The notes beneath the pieces are model-generated. The model did no database searches, was not told the origin of the DNA, and saw only the letters and a program-made list of their open reading frames with translations. From assembly GCF_031760065.1 (NCBI RefSeq), contig NZ_CP134500.1, positions 6,262,001 through 6,326,000 on the forward strand: DNA of 64,000 nt. Direction: 5' to 3'. Shown here one piece after another: positions 58,051 to 64,000 of this stretch. Source of the DNA: Streptomyces durocortorensis. Its GTDB lineage: Bacteria > Actinomycetota > Actinomycetes > Streptomycetales > Streptomycetaceae. The position numbers and the translations under genes are program-made. The stretch's first letter is position 1, and every line of letters starts with the position of its first letter.

Positions 58051-59193
58051 ATGCTGGACATCGCCGAAGAGCTGCACCGGTGGGTCTCGCAGGGACGCGA
58101 GTTCGCCGTCGCCACCGTGGTCGCGGTCGGCGGCAGCGCGCCCCGGCAGCCCGGTGCCGCCCTCGCCGTCGACCGGGACGGCACGGCCATCGGGTCGGTC
58201 TCCGGCGGATGCGTGGAGGGTGCGGTCTACGAACTGTGCCAACAGGCCCTCGATGACGGCAATTCCGTTCGCGAGCGCTTCGGCTACAGCGACGAGGATG
58301 CCTTCGCGGTCGGCCTGACCTGCGGCGGCGTCATCGACATCCTGGTCACACCGGTACGGGCGGACGACCCTGCCCGCCCGGTGTTCGCCGCCGCGCTCGC
58401 GGCCGCCGCCGAGGGGACGGCGGCCGCCCTGGCGCGGATCACGGACGGGCCCGAGGAACTGCTCGGGCTCCCGCTCCTGGTCCGCCCCGACGGCAGTTAC
58501 GAGGGCGGGCTCGGCGGCCACCCGGCGCTCGACCGGACCGCCGCCGCCGAGACCCGGGCCCTGCTGGACGCGGGCCGCACCGGACCGCTCGCCATCGGTG
58601 AGGAGGGCTCCCGCTGCGGCCGGCCCGTCCAGCTCCTGGTCGAGTCGAGCGTGCCGCCGCCCCGCATGATCGTGTTCGGCGCCATCGACTTCGCGGCGGC
58701 GCTGGTGCGGGCCGGGAAGTTCCTCGGCTACCGGGTGACCGTCTGCGACGCCCGACCGGTTTTCGCCACCGCGGCGCGCTTCCCGGAGGCCGACGAGATC
58801 GTCGTCGAATGGCCCCACCGCTACCTCGCCGGAACGGACACCGACGCCCGCACCGTGCTCTGCGTCCTCACGCACGACGCCAAGTTCGACGTACCGCTGC
58901 TGGAGGCCGCCCTGCGCCTCCCGGTCGCCTACGTCGGGGCGATGGGCTCGCGCCGCACCCACCTGGAGCGCAACGAACGGCTGCGCGAGGTCGGCCTCGG
59001 CGACCGTGAACTGGCCCGGCTGCACTCGCCGATCGGCCTGGACCTCGGAGCCCGTACGCCGGAGGAGACGGCGCTGTCCATCGCCGCCGAGATCGTCGCG
59101 GTGCGGCGCGGCGGCAGCGGCGTACCGCTCACCGGGGCGCACACCCCCATCCACCACGACAGCAGCGGACAGCCACTCGCCTCGGTGGCCTGA
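58051..59193 (+). CDS. XdhC-family molybdenum cofactor sulfuration/insertion factor
   Basis: A 380-residue protein of the XdhC/CoxI family. The N-terminal part has TVVAVGGSAPRQPGAALAVD and SVSGGCVEGAVYE. The Rossmann-like C-terminal part begins at MIVFGAIDFAAALVRAGKF and includes VAYVGAMGSRRTHLERNERL and SPIGLDLGARTPEETALSI. XdhC proteins deliver sulfurated molybdenum cofactor to xanthine dehydrogenase, which explains its place in this locus. It starts 35 bases after the permease and has GAGGAG upstream of ATG 58051. Confidence 0.88.
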   Translation: MLDIAEELHRWVSQGREFAVATVVAVGGSAPRQPGAALAVDRDGTAIGSVSGGCVEGAVYELCQQALDDGNSVRERFGYSDEDAFAVGLTCGGVIDILVTPVRADDPARPVFAAALAAAAEGTAAALARITDGPEELLGLPLLVRPDGSYEGGLGGHPALDRTAAAETRALLDAGRTGPLAIGEEGSRCGRPVQLLVESSVPPPRMIVFGAIDFAAALVRAGKFLGYRVTVCDARPVFATAARFPEADEIVVEWPHRYLAGTDTDARTVLCVLTHDAKFDVPLLEAALRLPVAYVGAMGSRRTHLERNERLREVGLGDRELARLHSPIGLDLGARTPEETALSIAAEIVAVRRGGSGVPLTGAHTPIHHDSSGQPLASVA

Positions 59194-59586
59194 GGTGCCC
59201 TGAAACACCGGTGGCCCGGGGGGCCTGAAAGATCCGTCCGCGCCGAGCGGTTGACCGCCACAGTGGTGCCACACCCGGTCCCGCACTCCGCCCGGGGTAC
59301 GGGACCAGGTGCGTGCGTCAGGCCTCGGCGGCCACGGGTACGGGTGACCGGCCGAACCGGGCCAGCAGATGCCAGACCCGCTTCAGGTCCTGCGCGTCGT
59401 GGCGCCCGGCCCGGACCGCGTCGCCGCGGAGACATGCCGCAGAGCGTTCTGCCGGGGCGAGCGGGGGTGGGCGTCCATCGCCACAGTCTGCCCGGCACCC
59501 TTCCGGGGGCGCACGCCCGTTCCGCCCGGCCGGGGCAGGGCCAGGGGCATGGCGGTCGCGTCCGGCCGTTGCGGTTGGATGAGCCC
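59194..59586. other. Gap after the purine locus with a possible gene remnant
   Basis: 393 bases without a supported gene. On the minus strand, 59318-59440 keeps coding-like codons (about 90% G/C at third positions). It reads RGDAVRAGRHDAQDLKRV, then WHLLARFGRSPVPVAAEA, ending in a stop at 59318-59320, but no start codon is in frame nearby. It may be the end of a decayed gene or a gene with an unseen start. Nothing else is evident. Confidence 0.25.
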
Positions 59587-60258
59587 ATGAGCGTTCACGA
59601 CGTGGCCCGCAGGCTGCCGGGCATACCCGCCCTCACCGATCTCTGCCGTTCCCTGGCGATGCTGGACGCGATCCTGCAGCCGGAGTGGGACCACCGCTGG
59701 CACAGCTTCGACGCGCGGTGGTCGCCCACGGAGGTGATGGCCGCGATGCGGGACGGGTCGGGAGGCGAGTACTCCGTGGTCTTCTCCGCCGCCGGCGCCT
59801 ACGCGCGCGGGTTCGACCACGAGTCCCCGATGAGCCCCTACGTGAACGACGCGCCCTGGCCCGGAGTGCTCGACGAGGTGCCCGCTGTATTCCGCCCTTA
59901 CGTGGACGAGCCGTCGTTCGCCGACGAGTTCGGCCTGCCCGTGGTCACCGCCTGCCTCTGGCGCGAGGCCGCCGACGACCGCTGGCGGGCGGGCAGTGTC
60001 GAGTTCCCGGAGGACGGTGAGGACTCCGACGGCGCCGACTGGCTCTTCCAGCTCCTTGTCGCGGGCACCCCCGAGTCGTACCAGGAGTGGGCGGAGGACT
60101 ACTTCGAGGTCTCCGTCGACCTGGAAGCGGTCCGTCACGTCTACGCCCTCCGGCCGCTCACCGACGAGGTCGTCGCCGCTCTCAACCCGGAGCGGGTCCT
60201 CGCCGAACTGGCCGAAGACGTCAAGGAGATCGGATACCCGGCCGACGCGGGGGAGTGA
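59587..60258 (+). CDS. Conserved hypothetical protein
   Basis: A 223-residue acidic cytoplasmic protein rich in Trp and Asp (PEWDHRWHSFDARWSPTEVMA, GGEYSVVFSAAGAYARGFDHES, LFQLLVAGTPESYQEWAEDYF). The alternating pattern suggests a compact alpha/beta fold, not recognised. No signal peptide or membrane segment is present. The start ATG 59587 lies close to GGTTGGATGAGCCC, a weak ribosome site. A role cannot be assigned; such proteins are often found as single genes in Streptomyces. Confidence 0.7.
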   Translation: MSVHDVARRLPGIPALTDLCRSLAMLDAILQPEWDHRWHSFDARWSPTEVMAAMRDGSGGEYSVVFSAAGAYARGFDHESPMSPYVNDAPWPGVLDEVPAVFRPYVDEPSFADEFGLPVVTACLWREAADDRWRAGSVEFPEDGEDSDGADWLFQLLVAGTPESYQEWAEDYFEVSVDLEAVRHVYALRPLTDEVVAALNPERVLAELAEDVKEIGYPADAGE

Positions 60259-60286
60259 GCGGCACCGCCCCCGGCGGCCGTAGCGG

Positions 60287-60658
60287 TCAGTCCGGCTCCG
60301 GGACCGACGCGTCGCGGCGGGCCAGGGCCTCGGCAGCGGGCACCCCGTCGCGGTCCGCCACGGCCAGCCGGGCCCGCACCTCCGCACGCGTGCGGGGGCG
60401 GAAGCGCGGCTCCTTGCCGCAGCCGCACACCTCCAGCCCCTCGTAGCGCAGGCCCGCGGCCAGGACGGCCGACACCGCGCCCCAGGCCGCGGTGTCACGG
60501 CGCGGCGGTGGGGCGAAGTCGTGACCCGCGCAGACGAGGGCGCGGCCGCAGTTCGGGCAGGGCTGCTCCCGGTCCTGCGCCGGATGCCGCTTGAAGCTGA
60601 CGCGGCAACCGACGCAGGCGAAGTGCAGCTTGTACCGGGTCATGGCGTAGTGGCACAC
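60287..60658 (-). CDS. Small zinc-ribbon hypothetical protein
   Basis: A 123-residue protein. The N-terminus has two knuckles, CVGC and CPNC, about 20 residues apart (HFACVGCRVSFKRH, EQPCPNCGRAL), forming a zinc ribbon. A VCGCGKE motif lies near residue 80, and the C-terminus is basic. GTG 60658 lies 7 bases after a -10-like TACCGT, so a leaderless start is possible; ATG 60643 would lose five residues. Function unknown. Converges with the preceding hypothetical gene. Confidence 0.7.
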   Translation of the reverse strand: MCHYAMTRYKLHFACVGCRVSFKRHPAQDREQPCPNCGRALVCAGHDFAPPPRRDTAAWGAVSAVLAAGLRYEGLEVCGCGKEPRFRPRTRAEVRARLAVADRDGVPAAEALARRDASVPEPD

Positions 60659-60722
60659 AGGGCGACGGTACCGGGGCGGGGGCGCGCACGGCAGTCCCGG
60701 GCGCCCCGCGCCGGTCCCCGCC

Positions 60723-62276
60723 TCACCGTCCGCCCTGCAACGCCTTCCACGTCTCCGGCCCCACCTTGCCGTCGACGCCCAGCTTGCGGCTGTTCTGATA
60801 GCCGCGTACCGCGGTTTCCGTGGCCGGGCCGAAGCTGCCGTCCGCGTCGACGGTGGTGCCGAGCGCCGCTGTCAGGGCGCGCTGGAGGCGCTTCACCGCG
60901 TCGCCCGAGCTGCCCTGGGACAGGAGCGGGGTCGTGCCCGCCGACAGCAGGGCCGTCCAGGTCTTCGGGCCGACGATGCCGTCGGCGCCGAGGGAGCGGG
61001 CCCGCTGGAACGCCTCCACCGCGCTCTTCGTGTTGGGCCCGAAGTGGCCGTCCACCGTGCCCGGCTCGTAACCCTGCTGGGTGAGCAGCGTCTGGACGGC
61101 CGTCACCTGCGGGCCCGCCGAGCCGGACTGCTGGGTCGTGTACACGGGGAAGGTCAGGCCGTCGCCGCCGTTGCCCGGGTCGCCGCCGATCAGCTCCATG
61201 TAGTAGTCCCAGTCCCAGTGGTCGCCCGGGTCGGTGTGGTCGTTGCCCGGAACCTCGCTGTGCCCGACGATGTGCGACCGGTTCTTCGGGATGTCGAACT
61301 TGGCGCTGAGGTGGGAGGTCAGGGCGGCCGAGGAGCGGTACATCGCGTCCGTGAACCAGGCCGGGTTGTCGACCCATCCCTCGTGCTCGATCCCGACGGA
61401 CGAGGCGTTGGCGCTGCGGGCGTGCCAAGCCGTGTCCTTGTCCCGGACCGTCTGGGTGACCTCGCCGTCCGAAGAGCGGATCACGTAGTGGGCGCTGACC
61501 TGGGAGGCAGGGTTCTGGAACCAGCTGATGGAGCCCGCGTACGAGCCCTGCGTGACATGAACGACCACCTTGTCGACGGTCGCGGATCGGCTGACGGTGT
61601 AGTTCGAGGAGTGGGCGGGCACCCAGCGCGCCGAGGGATAGTCCTGGCTCTGGGCGTAGAGGCCGGACGCCGACAGCGCCCCCTTGTCCGGGTCGACCGG
61701 GCGGGACGGTACGAGCACCTGCTCGCCGTCGCCCACCGTCGCGGTCACACCCTCGGCGAGGAACGTGAAGACGGCGTCCGCGTAGAGCGCGGCGGCCGGT
61801 CCGTCGGCGGCGCTGTACCGGGCGACCGCCGGGTACCAGGCGTTCACGTCGCGGCGCTCGGCGGCGTCCAGGCCCAGCGCGTCGGCGTGGTCGCGCAGGA
61901 CGGCCGCACCGCCGAGGATGTTGGCCGCGGTGTCCCGGCGCAGCCGCGCCGTGCTCTCGCCGGTCAGCTCGGAGGCCTTCTCCAGGGAGCGGTTCACCGG
62001 GTTGCTCGCCAGGTGCATCACGCCGTAGCCGTTCGCCTGGCTGGGCTCGCCCGCGTGACCGTTCAGCCGGGACTCGCCGTAGCCGACGGCGGCCAGCAGA
62101 TCGCGCGGTACGCCGTGCTCCTGGGCCGCTTCGGCGAAGGCGCGGTTCATCGGGTCGGCCGTGTCCCGTTGCGGTGCCGCGTTGGCCGGGTGCCCGGTGG
62201 CGAGGAGCGCCGTGGCGGTGAGGACCGCCAGGGCGCAGACCCGGGCCCGGGTGCGGGCTGCGGTGCGTAGGGGCAT
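60723..62276 (-). CDS. Secreted N-acetylmuramoyl-L-alanine amidase with peptidoglycan-binding repeats
   Basis: A 517-residue secreted wall hydrolase. A signal peptide of about 33 residues ends NAA. Residues 45-190 resemble a lytic-transglycosylase-like helical region (VPRDLLAAVGYGESRLNGH). Next is the amidase_2 domain, about 230-370, with zinc ligands in VVVHVTQG and DHTDPGDHWDW. Two PG_binding_1 repeats follow (GYEPGTVDGHFGPNTKSAVEA and TTVDADGSFGPATETAV). It cleaves the amide bond between muramic acid and the stem peptide. AGGAG precedes ATG 62276. The preceding 235 bases (62277-62511) hold no gene. Confidence 0.9.
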   Translation of the reverse strand: MPLRTAARTRARVCALAVLTATALLATGHPANAAPQRDTADPMNRAFAEAAQEHGVPRDLLAAVGYGESRLNGHAGEPSQANGYGVMHLASNPVNRSLEKASELTGESTARLRRDTAANILGGAAVLRDHADALGLDAAERRDVNAWYPAVARYSAADGPAAALYADAVFTFLAEGVTATVGDGEQVLVPSRPVDPDKGALSASGLYAQSQDYPSARWVPAHSSNYTVSRSATVDKVVVHVTQGSYAGSISWFQNPASQVSAHYVIRSSDGEVTQTVRDKDTAWHARSANASSVGIEHEGWVDNPAWFTDAMYRSSAALTSHLSAKFDIPKNRSHIVGHSEVPGNDHTDPGDHWDWDYYMELIGGDPGNGGDGLTFPVYTTQQSGSAGPQVTAVQTLLTQQGYEPGTVDGHFGPNTKSAVEAFQRARSLGADGIVGPKTWTALLSAGTTPLLSQGSSGDAVKRLQRALTAALGTTVDADGSFGPATETAVRGYQNSRKLGVDGKVGPETWKALQGGR

Positions 62277-62451
62277 GAGGGCTCCTGCTCTGTGGAGTGG
62301 GGAGAGAAGAGAAAAGCCCTCCGGCCGGGGTCGGCCAGAGGGACGTGGAGCACGGTCAGGCTATCGATACGGGCTGGGCATGACAACGAGTTGAAGGGGT
62401 GTGTCGGGCTGCAACGCCCTTAATTGCGAAGGGAGTTGAAAGTCCGGTGGG

Positions 62452-62484
62452 CCTGCCGGGTGAACACGGGCATCACCCGGCAGG
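62452..62484 (-). terminator. Terminator downstream of the nitroreductase gene
   Basis: A perfect 12-base stem (CCTGCCGGGTGA with TCACCCGGCAGG) and a 9-base loop, 30 bases beyond the nitroreductase stop on its transcript. The inner 11 bases match the arms of the terminator at 56234. Confidence 0.75.
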
Positions 62485-62513
62485 GGAGCCCGTGCCCGTT
62501 GACGAAACCTCGG

Positions 62514-63245
62514 CTACCAGCGGTCGCGGTGGATGACGTCGGCCACCGGGCGACGCCGTACGGGCCCGAAGTTGCCCCGCGGCCACCCCACCGGGATCGC
62601 GGCGAACGTCGCCATGTCCTCCGGGATGCCGAGCTCCTGCTTCCACTCCTGTTCGAGCATCAGATGCCAGATGGTGATGTTCGCCGCGAGCCCCAGTCCC
62701 CGGGCCGCGAGGAGCAGGTTCTGCACCCCGGGGTAGACACAGGAGCCCTCCGCCAGCGCCTGGAAGCGCGTCCGCGTGGTCATCATGTGCTCCGTGCCCG
62801 CCGGGCCCAGCGCCCGCGCCGAGGCCGCGAGCCCCTCCTCGTCCAGGCGCGGTTCCGGGAACCGGTAGCACGGCACGATCAGCACCGGCGTCTCGGCGAA
62901 GTGGTCGCGCTGGTACTCGATCGCCGCCACCATCCGGCCGTATGCCGCCTCGTCCATGCCCTCGGGCGCGTACTTCCCGGTCGTCGCCAGATACGCGTCC
63001 ACGCACCGCTTCCACAGCGGCGCCAGCCGCGCCATCACCTGACGGTCGGTCACCACCACGTACTCGTAACACTGCATGTTGCCGCCGCTGGGCCCCCAGA
63101 CGGCGGCCTGTATGAGCTGCTCCACCGTCTCGTCCGGCACCGCGTCCGGCTTGAGGCGGCGCATGGCGCGCATCGTGGACATGGTGGCGAAGAGGGCGGG
63201 GCCGCCGGAGGCGGACGGGTCGGTCTGAACCTTTTCCATGGTCAT
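62514..63245 (-). CDS. Nitroreductase-family flavoprotein
   Basis: A 243-residue member of the nitroreductase fold. The FMN-binding N-terminus MSTMRAMRRLKPDAVPD, the SGGNMQCYEYVVVTD strand after WGP, and the GLAANITIWHLMLE helix are typical, and the C-terminal IPVGWPRGNFGPVRRRP contacts the flavin. Substrates of the family range from nitroaromatics to quinones and cannot be fixed. ATG 63245 lies about nine bases after TACACT, so the message may be nearly leaderless; ATG 63239 is an alternative. Confidence 0.85.
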   Translation of the reverse strand: MTMEKVQTDPSASGGPALFATMSTMRAMRRLKPDAVPDETVEQLIQAAVWGPSGGNMQCYEYVVVTDRQVMARLAPLWKRCVDAYLATTGKYAPEGMDEAAYGRMVAAIEYQRDHFAETPVLIVPCYRFPEPRLDEEGLAASARALGPAGTEHMMTTRTRFQALAEGSCVYPGVQNLLLAARGLGLAANITIWHLMLEQEWKQELGIPEDMATFAAIPVGWPRGNFGPVRRRPVADVIHRDRW

Positions 63246-63328
63246 GATCGCGGAGTGTACGGTCCGGACCGGCCCGCCATCAGTGCTGCCGGACCGGGGC
63301 TGTCGGGGCCCGCCCCCGGCGGCCTCCC

Positions 63329-63775
63329 TCAGCGCCGTGTCAGCCGGACGACGGGGATGTCCCGCTCGGTGGCCGCCTGATACTGGGCGTAGCGCGGGAA
63401 CAGCTCCACCAGACCCGGCCACACCCGCGCCTTCTCCTCCGCCGGCAGGGTCGCCGCGATCGCCCCGAACCGCTCGGTCTCCACCCGGAGTTCGACCTCG
63501 GGATTCGCCAGGAGGTTCAGATACCACTGCGGCGGCCGTGCCGAGCCGCCGTTGGACGCCACGATCAAGTAGTCCTCGCCGTCCCGCCCGTAGATCAGCA
63601 CCGTGCGCCGGACGAGCCCGCTGCGCCGGCCCACGTAGTCCAGCAGCAGGCAGGGCACACCGAGCTGCGTGGTGCCCTTCGTGCCGCCGGAGGACTCGTA
63701 CAGCTCGGCCTGCCGGGCGACCCACTCGGTGGGGTTGAGCACGACCTCGCCGCGTCCGTCCTGCTCCGTCGTCAT
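63329..63775 (-). CDS. Deazaflavin (F420)-dependent nitroreductase-family protein
   Basis: A 148-residue split-barrel protein of the DUF385/Ddn type. Signature patches: GVPCLLLDYVGRRSGLVRRT, LIYGRDGEDYLIVASNGG, PPQWYLNLLANPEVELRV and the C-terminal FPRYAQYQAATERDIPVVRL. These proteins use reduced F420 to act on varied substrates and can also bind heme-breakdown products or quinones. ATG 63775 has AAGGAGC upstream. The gap to the next gene on this strand (nitroreductase) is 83 bases, possibly co-transcribed. Window bases 63776-64000 hold no gene that I can support. Confidence 0.87.
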   Translation of the reverse strand: MTTEQDGRGEVVLNPTEWVARQAELYESSGGTKGTTQLGVPCLLLDYVGRRSGLVRRTVLIYGRDGEDYLIVASNGGSARPPQWYLNLLANPEVELRVETERFGAIAATLPAEEKARVWPGLVELFPRYAQYQAATERDIPVVRLTRR

Positions 63776-64000
63776 CCGGTTTGCTCCTTCTCTCTCTCGC
63801 TCTCCCGTACGGGCTGCGCACCATCCTGGCACCCGCCCACCCCCGCAGCGGGGGATTCGCACACCTGGACTGACCGCCCTCCGCACGGGGGAACGCGGAC
63901 CGGGAACCCGTCCGCGAAGGCGTATAAAGGGTCCTTCCGGAGCAGCCGGCGTCCCCCGATGGCCCCTCCCCCCACCTCCCCTCACACGCGGCCGGCGTCA

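Noticed and set aside
63900..64000. Possible promoter near GTATAAAGG for a gene beyond the window
   Set aside because: No start codon with a ribosome site follows before the window ends, so nothing can be assigned.

Overview
The window is about 64 kb of very GC-rich actinobacterial chromosome, almost certainly from a Streptomyces. Evidence for this: strong G/C bias at third codon positions, frequent GTG and TTG starts, hydrophobic aerial-hyphae proteins (chaplins and rodlins), mycothiol-type redox proteins, a PucR/Xdh purine locus and an F420-type nitroreductase. I saw no rRNA, tRNA, insertion sequence, prophage or CRISPR array. It reads as core-like chromosome, not an island.

Layout. 1-2.4 kb: end of a siderophore ABC importer (FecCD, FecE), a secreted orphan and a DsbA-fold protein. 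2.5-12.1 kb: one long minus-strand sulfur assimilation operon in transcription order: Cys leader peptide, sulfite reductase, a 59-residue zinc ribbon, cysH, cysC, cysD, cysN, a possible 32-residue peptide, sulfonate-type ABC importer (binding protein, ATPase, permease) and a CbiX-like chelatase that could supply siroheme iron. Most junctions overlap by a few bases. 12.2-18.4 kb: GNAT acetyltransferase, GAF/HTH regulator, AidB-like acyl-CoA dehydrogenase, BrkB-like membrane protein, AraC regulator, VOC protein. 18.5-24.2 kb: CoA-transferase alpha and beta, a 3-hydroxyacyl-CoA dehydrogenase, a divergent LysR regulator and a thiolase, probably one acid or aromatic degradation module.

24.4-28.6 kb: the most distinctive region, a surface-layer locus with a long wall-anchored chaplin, a short chaplin, three rodlins and an unrecognised secreted cysteine-free protein. 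It has shared promoter-like blocks and well-formed terminators. 28.6-37.6 kb: DUF5949-like protein, rsgA GTPase, an Ada-AlkA fusion with a damaged glycosylase end, DUF456 protein, a TrmB/LuxR-like regulator divergent from a 1254-residue subtilisin.

37.8-50 kb: PP2C-like phosphatase, pyruvate oxidase, GH38 mannosidase, HATPase, DUF2637 protein, FhuF-like iron reductase behind an iron box, GntR regulator, lipoprotein and TPR protein. 50-59 kb: PucR regulator divergent from a three-subunit xanthine dehydrogenase, a purine permease and an XdhC-type maturation factor. 59-64 kb: two conserved unknowns, a peptidoglycan amidase, a nitroreductase and a deazaflavin-dependent reductase; the last 225 bases hold no gene that I can support.
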